A DNA stretch of 64,000 bases from a candidate division KSB1 bacterium (GTDB lineage Bacteria; Zhuqueibacterota; Zhuqueibacteria; Zhuqueibacterales; Zhuqueibacteraceae): positions 496,001 to 560,000 of the forward strand of contig JAPDPX010000004.1 in NCBI GenBank assembly GCA_034506255.1. The letters are read 5' to 3'. The notes under the pieces are model-generated. The model saw only the letters and a program-made list of their open reading frames with translations, was not told where the DNA came from and ran no database searches. Of the stretch, positions 8,111 through 19,947 are shown one piece after another; the stretch's first letter is position 1; each line of letters begins with the position of its first letter. A program made the position numbers and the translations under genes.

Positions 8111-9439
8111 TCATCCCCAGCGCAGGGCCACTACGGTTTGATCGTCGTGCTGCGCGGTGCCCTCCGTGAAGCGTTGCACATCCTGCAGCAAATGATCCAC
8201 CAGCGCCTGCGGCGAGGGCCACGACCGTTTCAAGGTGGCGTGCAGACGCTCCATGGAATACTGCCTGGCTTCGCGGTTTTTGGCTTCCACGACACCGTCG
8301 GTGAAGATGACGAGATAGTCGCCGGGGGCGAGTTGCAGGGATTTTTGCACAAAGCGCGATTCCGCCAGAATGCCGAGCGGTGCGCCGCCGCCCTTGCCGA
8401 CGAATTCACATTTGCGGCCGCGCTGCCGCAACCACAGGAACGGCAGGTGCCCGCCGGTGGCGTACTCCACCCGGCCGCTGGTGAGATCGAGCAGCAGGTA
8501 TTGCAGCGTCACGAACATGCCGCGCCGGCCGCGTTCCACCAGAATGCGATTGATGGTTTCCAGCACGGCTGCCGGGTGTGCCGCGGTTTGCGAGTAAATG
8601 CGAAAGTCGCTCATCAGATGCGCCATGTAAAGCGCCGCCGGCATGCCCTTGCCCGAGACGTCGCCCATCACCACGCCCAGCGCGTCAGCGCTGCAGTTGA
8701 CGAAATCGTAGAAGTCGCCGCCGATTTGAATGGCGGGCACCGACCGGGCCGCGACGCTGAAGCGGTTGTGCGGGTCGGTGGGAAAAGTCTGCGGCAAAAA
8801 GCTCTCTTGAATGGTGCGCGCCGCTTCGAGTTGTTGATCGAGCTTCTGCTTTTCGAGCATGGCGCGGTGGTTGCGCGCGTTTTCGATGGCGAGCGCGACC
8901 TGCCGGCAAAAGGTCGAGAACAGCTCCAGGTCATCGTTGGTAAAATTCCGGCCGCCGACCGGGTTGATCACCTCCGCCACGCCGATGATGCGGTTGCGCA
9001 CCTTCAGCGGCGCCGCCAATATCGAACGCGTTTTGAAGCCGGTGACTTCGTCGCTCTTGCGCGAGAAGCGCGCGTCGCAGCTGACGTCCGGCACGATCAG
9101 CGGCTCGCCGGTTTGCGCCACCCAGCCGGCAATGCCCTCGCCCACGCGCAGATGGATCTTGTCCTTCACCTGGTCGCCGACCTCGCCCAGCGCCACCTCC
9201 CACTCCAGCATGTTGGTGGCCTCGTTGATCAACATCACCGAGCTGGCCTCCGCCTGCATCACCGTCTGCGCCTTTTCCATCACCAGGCTCAACACACTGT
9301 CGAGATCGAGCGTGCTGTTGACGATGATGCTCACCTCGATCAGGCTGGAGAGGTTGGCCACTTTGGCCTGCAACTGCTCCAGCTCGCTGCCCGGTGCCGT
9401 GCCGGGCGCGGAGGCAACTTGTGCGAGTGCTGTGGACAT
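8111..9439 (-). CDS. GAF-domain SpoIIE-type protein phosphatase (RsbU-like)
   Basis: The protein has 442 residues. A short N-terminal region and coiled coil (about 20-45) precede a GAF sensor domain (about 45-205; GEGIAGWVAQTGEP and SILAAPLKVRNRIIGVAEV are typical). A helical linker (about 205-235, KLDQQLEAARTIQESFLP) leads into a SpoIIE PP2C-like phosphatase domain (about 240-440). Metal-binding residues are visible in GGDFYDF, GDVSGKG, FTDGVVEA and HDDQTVV. Such proteins dephosphorylate STAS anti-sigma antagonists; an STAS protein and its presumed kinase are encoded at 4349-5302 on the same strand. The gene starts 53 bases after the polA stop and is probably transcribed with it. Confidence 0.93.
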   Translation of the reverse strand: MSTALAQVASAPGTAPGSELEQLQAKVANLSSLIEVSIIVNSTLDLDSVLSLVMEKAQTVMQAEASSVMLINEATNMLEWEVALGEVGDQVKDKIHLRVGEGIAGWVAQTGEPLIVPDVSCDARFSRKSDEVTGFKTRSILAAPLKVRNRIIGVAEVINPVGGRNFTNDDLELFSTFCRQVALAIENARNHRAMLEKQKLDQQLEAARTIQESFLPQTFPTDPHNRFSVAARSVPAIQIGGDFYDFVNCSADALGVVMGDVSGKGMPAALYMAHLMSDFRIYSQTAAHPAAVLETINRILVERGRRGMFVTLQYLLLDLTSGRVEYATGGHLPFLWLRQRGRKCEFVGKGGGAPLGILAESRFVQKSLQLAPGDYLVIFTDGVVEAKNREARQYSMERLHATLKRSWPSPQALVDHLLQDVQRFTEGTAQHDDQTVVALRWG

Positions 9440-9492
9440 GATTGCAGAGATCCCGGGATTTTTTTTTTCAACTGCCGACGGCGGGCCGCCAA

Positions 9493-12225
<2,733 letters not shown>

Positions 12226-12232
12226 AACGGCG

Positions 12233-12261
12233 AATGTAGAGCAAAATCCCTGAAAAGTCAA
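12233..12261 (-). promoter_or_regulatory. sigma-70-type promoter of polA
   Basis: Read on the minus strand it is TTGACT (12261-12256), a 17-base spacer, and TACATT (12238-12233). The polA ATG begins at 12225, seven bases after the -10 element, so the start site would coincide with the start codon or lie within a base or two of it. Confidence 0.75.
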
Positions 12262-13074
12262 CCTGCAATCCCCGTCGGGCGGTAATGCCTTCGTGAAATT
12301 CCGGAGCGTAGCGCCGGCCCCTTGTCTGCAGGCAGGGCAGCCCACTGGCACTCACTTTTTCACCTGAATGATTCCTGAAGTGCGAAGCCGCGCGGCACAC
12401 GAAGTTCAAAAGAATCCGGTTTTGTTTGGTCGGGACAGCGACCGGCCGGCAAATCGAGTTGGATAATCGCTTCTATTGCACCTGAATTTTGCATGCGGGG
12501 TTGCGGTTGCATGGGGGAAATGACGTGTTCACAAAACGCCGCCAGTTATTCCGTTCGAAGTCAGGCAAAACCTTTTTCGGATGTGCAGCAGCACTGAGTG
12601 CGAAATTCACCCGTTTGCCGAAGGCGTCAGGGCTTCTCTCCCACGAAAATGGCCTGCCACGAAATGGCTTTTTCCGTGGGATTTCTGTTTTCGTGGGCGG
12701 ATGGTTTGTGTTTGATTCTGATACCGAGGGTTGCATCGCGGTTGTGCTGCCGGAATTTTGCATGCGGGCTTGCTCTTGTCCGGAGGAAGTGGCGCGTGTG
12801 AAGTGCACCCCTGCCGGAGTGGACCGCACGTTTGCCGGCAAAATTTTTTATGCCCCACCGCTTGGGTGGTTGGGCGTCGCGATCAAATCGGCGTTTCGCG
12901 CGGAGGGAGCAATCCGGGTGCAAGATTCCGGTTGCAGGAGACTGTTCTTCGCAGACTCGGCGCCTCGCGGTGAAAACAGGTGTTTTGCCTCTCCATAAAT
13001 CGGCCGCATGAAGCGGGGGAGACCTGCGCTGCTTTATCAACAACCGGGGCGTTACCAACGACCGGACATTTCGT
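12262..13074. other. gene-free stretch between divergent promoters
   Basis: About 800 bases separate the polA promoter from the DUF3467 promoter. An open frame at 12489-12998 has no ribosome binding site, no recognisable family and a composition unlike proteins, so it was left out. The stretch holds a repeat fragment at 12308-12342, two copies of ATTTTGCATGCGGG (about 12485 and 12754) and arms CCCACGAAAATGG / TTTTCGTGGG around 12637-12697 that could form a hairpin. Confidence 0.55.
12308..12342. repeat. fragment of the dispersed palindromic repeat
   Basis: GTAGCGCCGGCCCCTTGTC followed by TGCAGGCAGGGCAG matches the core of the elements at 7572-7649 and 19791-19864, but the terminal inverted repeats are missing. 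Confidence 0.55.
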
Positions 13075-13103
13075 TTGACTCTCAAGTGTGAAAGCTGTAT
13101 CGT
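13075..13103 (+). promoter_or_regulatory. sigma-70-type promoter of the DUF3467 gene
   Basis: TTGACT (13075-13080), 17-base spacer, TATCGT (13098-13103). The coding start is 30 bases downstream with GGAG in between. Confidence 0.7.
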
Positions 13104-13132
13104 TCCCCCGACCTCAAATCGGAGATTGACCC

Positions 13133-13456
13133 ATGAGCAACGGCATGCCACAGCAAATCAACATCGAGCTCGGTGAAAAGGAAGCCGAAGGCATTTATTC
13201 GAATCTTGCGATTATCAATCACACCGCAGCAGAGTTCGTGATCGATTTTGTGCGTTACTTTCCGGGCACGCCCAAGGCGCGGGTGCAGACGCGCATCATT
13301 ATGACCCCGCAGCACGCCAAATCTTTCGTGCGCGCGCTGCAGGAGAACCTCGAGAAATATGAGAGCGCCTTTGGTGAAATCAAATTGTTCGGCGATCAGA
13401 AATCCAGGGATTTCGGCTTCAAACCGCCGGTGGAAGCCGGCGAAGCCGCCGGATGA
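13133..13456 (+). CDS. DUF3467 family protein
   Basis: This 107-residue soluble protein matches DUF3467 along its length. The hallmark order is INIELGEKEAEGIYSNLAII, NHTAAEFVIDFVRYFPG and a MTPQHAKSFVRALQENLEKYE helix. The family is small, widespread and of unknown function; the fold is not visible from the sequence. An ATG start with GGAG at suitable distance and a promoter 30 bases upstream support the call. The DUF2911 gene begins 59 bases later and may be co-transcribed up to the terminator at 14173. Confidence 0.9.
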   Translation: MSNGMPQQINIELGEKEAEGIYSNLAIINHTAAEFVIDFVRYFPGTPKARVQTRIIMTPQHAKSFVRALQENLEKYESAFGEIKLFGDQKSRDFGFKPPVEAGEAAG

Positions 13457-13515
13457 ACCGGCTGTCAATCAACTGATATTTGTCCCACCCTTCTTCAATC
13501 CGAGGAGAGCAGTCC

Positions 13516-14115
13516 ATGAAGCCATCCCTCAAACTGGCACGCGCCGGCCTGGTGTTCGCGCTGGCACTGGCGCTTGCCATGTGCAGCAAAAAGGAAGAAC
13601 CCCAAAGCGAAGCCGGCATGAGTGCCGGCCAGCCGGCCGCCGAAACCATGGCGGAGGGCGACCGCGGCACGGCCAGCGCCCGTTTCGGCGCGCTGCAGGT
13701 CAGCATCGACTACGGCCGGCCGCAATTGAAAGGCCGCGACATGCTGGCGCAGGCCACCGACGGCATGGTTTGGCGCATGGGCATGAACGAGGCCACGGAA
13801 ATCACCACCGACGCCGACCTGCATTTTGGCGAAACTGTGGTGCCGCGCGGCCGCTATTCTCTGTGGATGAAAAAGGTGAGGGACGGGCAATGGGAGTTGA
13901 TTTTCAACAAGAAAACCGGCATCTGGGGGCATGAGTATCCGGCTGGCGAAGAACTGGCCATGATTCCCATGACCATGTCGACCAATCCCGATTCGGTGGA
14001 GCGCTTCACCATCGCCGTGCTCGCCCACAATGACACCGACGGCACCCTCAAGGCCATGTGGGGCCCGAGCGTCCTGTCGGTGGATTTCACCGCGAGCGTG
14101 CCCGCCGCGCCATAA
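13516..14115 (+). CDS. DUF2911 lipoprotein
   Basis: The product has 199 residues, beginning with a lipoprotein signal peptide ending in the lipobox ALAMC (about residues 17-21). After a Glu/Ser/Ala linker comes a DUF2911 domain: the family segments DYGRPQLKGRD, WRMGMNEATEITTDADL, VPRGRYSLW, IFNKKTGIWG and AHNDTDGTLKAMWG are all present. The domain is common in Bacteroidota and relatives and is predicted to be a periplasmic beta-sandwich; its activity is unknown. The start at 13516 has GAGGAG at 7 bases and is preferred to the upstream in-frame ATG at 13480. A clear intrinsic terminator follows 58 bases after the stop. Confidence 0.9.
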   Translation: MKPSLKLARAGLVFALALALAMCSKKEEPQSEAGMSAGQPAAETMAEGDRGTASARFGALQVSIDYGRPQLKGRDMLAQATDGMVWRMGMNEATEITTDADLHFGETVVPRGRYSLWMKKVRDGQWELIFNKKTGIWGHEYPAGEELAMIPMTMSTNPDSVERFTIAVLAHNDTDGTLKAMWGPSVLSVDFTASVPAAP

Positions 14116-14172
14116 AGCCGTCGCCCGTCTGCCGGCGGGCGGAGGAGGAATTTCGTTTCTCCCGAAATGCCA

Positions 14173-14217
14173 ATCCCACAGAAGAAGCGGTGGCGCTTCC
14201 CTGTGGGATTTTTGTTT
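14173..14217 (+). terminator. intrinsic terminator after the DUF2911 gene
   Basis: A stem ATCCCACAG..GAAGC / GCTTC..CTGTGGGAT with a 6-base loop is followed by TTTTTGTTTG. It also separates this unit from the convergent kinase gene that ends at 14228. Confidence 0.85.
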
Positions 14218-14227
14218 GCGGCGGGGG

Positions 14228-15145
14228 TTACTCCCACGGCGTGGTGAAGCGCGTCATGGTGTGAAACTCGTTGAAGCGCCGGATGATTTCCTCCTGGCTG
14301 AGGTTGCGGATGCGCCGCAGGCTGAAATCCTCGACCACGAAGCTGGCGAAGGTGCTGCCGTAGATCACCGCCTGGCGCAGCGTGGGTTCCTCGATGGTGC
14401 CCGCCTGCGCCAGATAGCCCATGAAACCACCGGCAAAGGTGTCGCCCGCACCGGTGGGGTCGAAGACATTCTCCAACGGATAGGCCGGCGCCCAGAAGTA
14501 TTGGCCGCGCGAAATCATGAGCGCGCCGTGTTCGCCCTTTTTGATGATGATGGTTTTGGGGCCGAGGTCGTGAATGTAGCGCGCGGCTTTGACGAGATTG
14601 GCTTCGCGCGCGAGCTGCCGTGCCTCCGAGTCATTGACCAGCAGGACATCGACGTGGCGCAGGACTTTGCAAAGCTCCTCCGGGGTGCGCTCGATCCAGT
14701 AGTTCATGGTGTCGAGCGACACCAGCCGCGGCGGCGTGGTCAACTGGTGCAACACCTCGAGCTGCAACGACGGGCCGATGTTGCCGAGAAACACAAAGGG
14801 GGTGTCGCGATATTGCGGCGGCAGGGTGGGGCGAAACGATTCGAACACATTCAAATGTGTGAACAGCGTGTCGCGCATGTTCAAATCGTGATGATACCGG
14901 CCGCCCCAGCTAAAACTCCTGCCGGGTTTGATCTCCAGGCCGCTGAGATCGATGCCGCGCTGCCGGAAATAATCGATCTCTGCCTGGGGAAAGTCCTCCC
15001 CCACCACGCCCACCAGCCGCACCGTGGTGAAATAGCTCGCCGCCACCCCGCAATAAATTGCCGTCCCCCCGATGACGTTGTCGGCCTTGCCAAACGGGGT
15101 CTCCACCGTATCCAGCCCAAGGGAACCCACGACCAGGAGACTCAT
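14228..15145 (-). CDS. PfkB-family sugar/nucleoside kinase
   Basis: The protein has 305 residues and is a ribokinase-like (PfkB) kinase. The N-terminal strand VVGSLGLDTVETP is followed by GGTAIYCGVAAS with the conserved Gly-Gly. The C-terminal PfkB signature is FDPTGAGDTFAGGFMGYLA (about 240-258), with the catalytic Asp in GAGD. The substrate cannot be named; the sequence is not clearly a ribokinase or fructokinase, and members of this group in related genomes are annotated as sugar or adenosine kinases. ATG 15145 is preceded by AAAGGG and gives the canonical MSLLVVGSLG start; upstream codons to 15241 are not conserved in character. The argS gene lies 137 bases upstream on the same strand. 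Confidence 0.9.
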   Translation of the reverse strand: MSLLVVGSLGLDTVETPFGKADNVIGGTAIYCGVAASYFTTVRLVGVVGEDFPQAEIDYFRQRGIDLSGLEIKPGRSFSWGGRYHHDLNMRDTLFTHLNVFESFRPTLPPQYRDTPFVFLGNIGPSLQLEVLHQLTTPPRLVSLDTMNYWIERTPEELCKVLRHVDVLLVNDSEARQLAREANLVKAARYIHDLGPKTIIIKKGEHGALMISRGQYFWAPAYPLENVFDPTGAGDTFAGGFMGYLAQAGTIEEPTLRQAVIYGSTFASFVVEDFSLRRIRNLSQEEIIRRFNEFHTMTRFTTPWE

Positions 15146-15282
15146 GCGCAATACCCTTTCTGCGAGTAACGAAAACAGCCCTGCCGCCCGCAAGCCGTCA
15201 CAGCACCCGGCTCGCGCATCGCGGCGGCCGCCATTTGCCACCGGCCATCATGGCTGGTGCGGGCAGCCGTTGGCGCCCGGCG

Positions 15283-16932
15283 TTACATGCGCTCGGGCGC
15301 ATTCACATTGAGCAAACGCAGTGCGTTTGCCAGTACAATACGCACACCCTCCACCAACTGCAGGCGGGCGCGGGTGAGATCAGCCTCGGTGCCCACCACG
15401 CGATGGTTTTGATAGAAATGGTGAAAGGTCGCGGCCAGCTCCTGCAGGAAAGTGGTCACGCGGTGCGGCTCCAGAAAGCGCGCGGCTTTGGAAACGGTTT
15501 CGGGAAACTCGGAGAGTTTGCGCAGCACCGCGATTTCCTCGGGTTCGCGCAGCCGGCTCAGGTCGCCATCGCTGCGCAGGGGATGGCCCTGTTCCGCGGC
15601 ATACGCCAGGATGTTGCACACGCGCGCGTGGGCATACTGCACATAGTAAACCGGATTCTCGTCACTTTGCTTTTTGGCGAGATCGAGATCGAAATCCATC
15701 GGCGAATCGAGCGTGCGCATCAGGAAGAAAAAGCGGGCGGCATCGACGCCGACTTCGTCGATCAGTTCGCGCATTTCGATGAGGTTGCCGCTGCGCTTGG
15801 ACATCTTCACCAGTTCGCCGCCACGCAGCAAATTCACCTGCTGAATGATGCGCACCTCGAAGCTGCCGGCCGGATAGCCGAGCGCGACCAGCGCCGCCTT
15901 CATGCGCGCCACGTGCCCGTGATGGTCCGGCCCCCAAAGATCGTACAATTGGTTGAAATCCCGCCGGAATTTGTCCATGTGATAGGCGATGTCGCCGAGA
16001 AAATAGGTGGGCTCGCCGTCTTTCTTGACCAGCACGCGATCCTGCTCGTCACCGAATTGTGAGGAGCGGAACCAGAGCGCACCGTCCTTCTCGTAACTCG
16101 CCCCGCGCTCATGCAGCAGGCGCAGCACCTCCTCCTCGCGCCGGCTTGCCAGCAGGCTTTGCTCGCTGAACCAGACGTCGTAGTGGACACGGAACTCCGC
16201 CAGGGTCCGGCGTTGCGCGGCGATGATGCGCGCCAGGCCGAGCGTGGTGAATTCCCGGCTGCGCTCCTCCAGCGACAGCGGCACGAAACGGTCACCGAAT
16301 TCCTCGCGGAGCTGCACCGCCAAATCCCGCACATACTCGCCGTGGTAGCCATCCTCCGGGAAAGGCTCGTCGATTCCGAAGAGATTCATGTAGCGCGAGC
16401 TGATCGAATAGCCGAGCGCCTTCACGCGCTGGCCGGCATCGTTGATGTAGTACTCGCGCACCACTTCCGCGCCCACCGCCTGCAGCAGATTGGCCAGCAC
16501 GTCGCCGATGGAGGCGGCGCGGGCATTGACCACGTTCAACGGGCCGGTGGGATTGGCGCTGACGAATTCCAGGTTGACTTTTTTGCCGGCTGCCCAGGTG
16601 CTCCGGCCGAACGCTTCGCGCTGCTGCAAAACCGCCGCCAGCACGTGCTGCCAATAGCCGGGAGTGAAATGAAAATTGAGAAAGCCCGGGCCAGCGACGG
16701 TGACCCGGCCGATGATTTTTGGATCAAAAACCAGGGCGGCCTGCAGCTCCTGGGCCAGCGCTCTGGGCGGCTTCTTCAGGATCTTGGCGAGATTCATCGC
16801 CACAGGCGTGGCAAAATCGCCAAAGCCCTCCTGGCGCGGCCGGTTGATGACAATCGCCGTTGCCGGCCAGCCCAGCCGTGCGAGCGCCGCGGCGATGATC
16901 TCTTCGAGATAATTTTCCGCGTTGCGGTTCAT
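15283..16932 (-). CDS. argS: arginyl-tRNA synthetase
   Basis: The enzyme attaches arginine to tRNA-Arg. The 549-residue protein has the N-terminal Arg_tRNA_synt_N domain (about 5-90), a class I catalytic core (about 115-400) and an anticodon-binding DALR domain (about 425-549). The second class I signature is normal (VKMSKRSGN, about 375-383). The first is unusual: SANPTGPL is intact, but the HVGH tetrad of most ArgRS is NVVN (133-136), followed by ARAASIGD. The rest of the core, including YYINDAGQRV and YFLGDIAYH, is conserved, so the enzyme is very probably functional. It is the only argS in the window. The gene starts 6 bases after the rsfS stop. Confidence 0.95.
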   Translation of the reverse strand: MNRNAENYLEEIIAAALARLGWPATAIVINRPRQEGFGDFATPVAMNLAKILKKPPRALAQELQAALVFDPKIIGRVTVAGPGFLNFHFTPGYWQHVLAAVLQQREAFGRSTWAAGKKVNLEFVSANPTGPLNVVNARAASIGDVLANLLQAVGAEVVREYYINDAGQRVKALGYSISSRYMNLFGIDEPFPEDGYHGEYVRDLAVQLREEFGDRFVPLSLEERSREFTTLGLARIIAAQRRTLAEFRVHYDVWFSEQSLLASRREEEVLRLLHERGASYEKDGALWFRSSQFGDEQDRVLVKKDGEPTYFLGDIAYHMDKFRRDFNQLYDLWGPDHHGHVARMKAALVALGYPAGSFEVRIIQQVNLLRGGELVKMSKRSGNLIEMRELIDEVGVDAARFFFLMRTLDSPMDFDLDLAKKQSDENPVYYVQYAHARVCNILAYAAEQGHPLRSDGDLSRLREPEEIAVLRKLSEFPETVSKAARFLEPHRVTTFLQELAATFHHFYQNHRVVGTEADLTRARLQLVEGVRIVLANALRLLNVNAPERM

Positions 16933-16938
16933 GGCCTT

Positions 16939-17421
16939 TCAATCCTTGCTGCCGGCATGGTTCATCCCCGCCGGGTTTTGCGGCGGGGTGCCGGTCTCAT
17001 CATGGAATTCTTCGATTTCTGCATCACCCCACAGCCGCTCCAGACCGTAAAACTCGCGCACTTCCGGCTGAAAAATGTGCACCACGACATCGACGTAATC
17101 GATCAGCACCCAGCGCAGACTTTCACGGCCTTCCACGTGCCAGGGTTTGATCTGGCGCAATTCGAGCTGCTCGACAATGTGATCGGCGAGCGCCTGCACA
17201 TGGGTGTCGGTGTTGCCGGTGCAGATCAGAAAATAGTCGGTGATGCTGGTCAGCTTGCGCAAATCGAGCAGCTTGATCTCGCCCCCTTTTTTTTCAAGCG
17301 CCAGACGGACGGCGGCGAGCGCCAGCTCGCGTGAGGGCAATGACTCGTGGCGGTCGCGGCCATTGACCGTCGGCCGCGGACGGGAGGATTCGGTTTGTGT
17401 AGAGATGGTTGCCTCCATCAC
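16939..17421 (-). CDS. rsfS: ribosome silencing factor RsfS/Iojap
   Basis: This 160-residue protein contains a complete Iojap domain (about 35-135). It includes ITDYFLICTGNTDTHVQALA, WHVEGRESLRWVLIDYVDVV and HIFQPEVREFYGLERLWGDA, all diagnostic. RsfS binds ribosomal protein L14 of the large subunit and blocks subunit joining when nutrients are scarce. An N-terminal extension of about 30 polar residues and a Pro/Gly-rich C-terminal tail lie outside the domain. The gene ends 6 bases before argS, so both are probably in one operon. The second Met codon gives nearly the same product. Confidence 0.95.
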   Translation of the reverse strand: MMEATISTQTESSRPRPTVNGRDRHESLPSRELALAAVRLALEKKGGEIKLLDLRKLTSITDYFLICTGNTDTHVQALADHIVEQLELRQIKPWHVEGRESLRWVLIDYVDVVVHIFQPEVREFYGLERLWGDAEIEEFHDETGTPPQNPAGMNHAGSKD

Positions 17422-17445
17422 AGAGAGATTGCTCGTGGCAGAGAG

Positions 17446-18522
17446 TCAGCGGAGCAGGTCCGGCCGCCAGCGCTCGAGTGCCGCCACCACCTGCGCCGGG
17501 GTTATGTCCCGCATGCAGCGAAAGTGCCGGCGGGGACACGCCGCATGGCCGAGATGGCTGCATGGCCGGCAGGGGAGTGCCTGGTTTTCCAATACCAGGG
17601 ATTCGCGGCGCTGCGGGAAAAATCCCAGCGCGCGCGTGGTGGAACCGGCGAGCATCAGCACCGGCGTTTTGACGGCCTCGGCCATGTGCATCAAGCCGGA
17701 ATCATTGGCCACCACCAACCGGCTGCGCGCCAGCACAGCCGCCGCCGCCAGCAGCGAAAGCCGGCCGGTGAGATCGATCACCCGGTGGCCGGCGGCTGCA
17801 ATTTGTTGGCCGGCGGCACGGTCTTGCTCGCCACCCAAAACCGCAATCCAACAATCGCGGCCGCGCGCCAGCAGGAGCCCGGCCAGCTCGGCAAAATATT
17901 CCGGCGGCCAGCGTTTGGTGAAATAACCCGCGCCCGGCGCCAGGGCCAGCATGGGGAGCGTGCGATCATGCGCTGTCAGCGGCAGGGCTTGCGCTGCTTC
18001 CGCTTCATGCGAAGGCAGCCAGTGCAGCTCCGTGCCCGCGCCATCATCCCTCACCCCCAGGGGCGCCGCCGCCTGCAGATAGCGCTGATAGACCGGCGGC
18101 AGATTCCGCATGGTGGCGAGCTTGAAGCGGACATGCAGCCAGCGCCGCACCACATGCTTGCGGTAGCGCAACACCTGTCCGGCACCCAGGCCGTGAAGCA
18201 AATACTGCGTGCGAAAATTTTTGTGCAGATCGAGCACGGTGTCATAGCGCCGATCGGCCAGTTTTTCACGCAGGCGCTGCAAACCTGCGAGCCGTGCGGC
18301 GGTGGGCACCTCATGAACCGCATTGAGATGCGGGTTGTGCCGCATCAGCTCGGCGAACTCGGCTTTCACGACAAAATCGATTTCCGCCTGTGGCAGACGC
18401 CGGCGCAGCACCCGCACCAGGGGCGAGACCAGCACCACATCGCCGATCGAGCTGAGCCGCAGGATCAAAATGCGTTTCACCGTCGGGATTGACTCCCCAT
18501 CGGCCAAAACGATTTGCTGCAT
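17446..18522 (-). CDS. glycosyltransferase family 9 (heptosyltransferase-like)
   Basis: The product is a GT-B fold transferase of the ADP-heptose:LPS heptosyltransferase family. Its N-terminus RILILRLSSIGDVVL is the family signature. Further matches are LPMLALAPGAGYFTKRWPPE (the nucleotide-binding loop) and VVANDSGLMHMAEAVKTPVL with the conserved D-S-G-x-x-H. The conserved C-terminal region carries CRPCSHLGHAACPRRHFRC, a cluster of cysteines also seen in the family. The role is probably addition of a heptose-like sugar to the lipopolysaccharide core. The ATG at 18522 and a GTG at 18480 (giving VKRILIL) are both plausible; the longer in-frame extension to 18663 is unlikely. The gene follows the nucleotide-sugar epimerase gene, which fits surface-polysaccharide synthesis. 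Confidence 0.88.
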   Translation of the reverse strand: MQQIVLADGESIPTVKRILILRLSSIGDVVLVSPLVRVLRRRLPQAEIDFVVKAEFAELMRHNPHLNAVHEVPTAARLAGLQRLREKLADRRYDTVLDLHKNFRTQYLLHGLGAGQVLRYRKHVVRRWLHVRFKLATMRNLPPVYQRYLQAAAPLGVRDDGAGTELHWLPSHEAEAAQALPLTAHDRTLPMLALAPGAGYFTKRWPPEYFAELAGLLLARGRDCWIAVLGGEQDRAAGQQIAAAGHRVIDLTGRLSLLAAAAVLARSRLVVANDSGLMHMAEAVKTPVLMLAGSTTRALGFFPQRRESLVLENQALPCRPCSHLGHAACPRRHFRCMRDITPAQVVAALERWRPDLLR

Positions 18523-18604
18523 GATGAGCTCGTGACCGACTCGGGCTCGTGCCCTGCTCTGTCGCAGGCCGGGCACCGGCACTTCCCGCACCACCGGACT
18601 GTGC

Positions 18605-19543
<939 letters not shown>

Positions 19544-19675
19544 GCTGCCCTGCATGCCGCTGCGCGCCGCCCGGCGCAAGCAAGGCGACGAAACGGGGTT
19601 GCGATAAACTTGGTGTTCAACACAGCGTTGTCAGAAGAATTGCAACCTTGCGACTCTGTCTTTTTGAGCAAAAAG

Positions 19676-19720
19676 GTTTCGGCAACGGTCCGGCCGTTGC
19701 GTCAAAAAACACTGCTGCCG
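19676..19720. repeat. hairpin repeat (GGCAACGG..CCGTTGC type)
   Basis: GCAACGG and CCGTTGC face each other across a 3-base loop (tcc/gg), preceded by TTTC and followed by an A-rich tract. Related hairpins occur at 44418-44462 and 52840-52880. Confidence 0.6.
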
Positions 19721-19790
19721 GGTCTGGAACATTCGCTCACTGCAACCCGATTCAACATTCTCATGCAACCTCCTGCGCACCGTAATGCCT

Positions 19791-19864
19791 CAGTTACGTG
19801 TGGAAACGTGGCGCAGACATCTTGTCTGCGGGGAGGGAGGTCTGCGCTACTCCACACGTTACTG
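19791..19864. repeat. palindromic dispersed element, best-preserved copy
   Basis: Inverted ends CAGTTACGTGTGGA (19791-19804) and TCCACACGTTACTG (19851-19864) match in 13 of 14 positions. The interior holds nested inverted repeats: GTGGCGCAGAC against GTCTGCGCTAC, and AGACATCTTGTCT. The whole could fold as one long hairpin. A second copy is at 7572-7649. Confidence 0.85.
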
Positions 19865-19947
19865 AGAGGAATTGCTGCGCACCACCGCTCGCTCTCACCA
19901 ATGTCAGCCGTTCATGATTCTGCCCGCCAGATTCGCCGGCCACGGCC

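Larger units (their letters stand above)
19544..19947. other. gene-free stretch with palindromic repeats
   Basis: There is no supported gene between the epimerase and apbE. Two repeat types are present: a GC-rich hairpin at 19676-19720 and a 74-base palindrome at 19791-19864. A promoter for the epimerase was not identified. Confidence 0.6.

Noticed and set aside
12489..12998. Plus-strand frame of 169 codons in the gap before the DUF3467 gene
   Set aside because: No ribosome binding site, no family, and it spans two copies of a short repeat and a hairpin; more likely non-coding.
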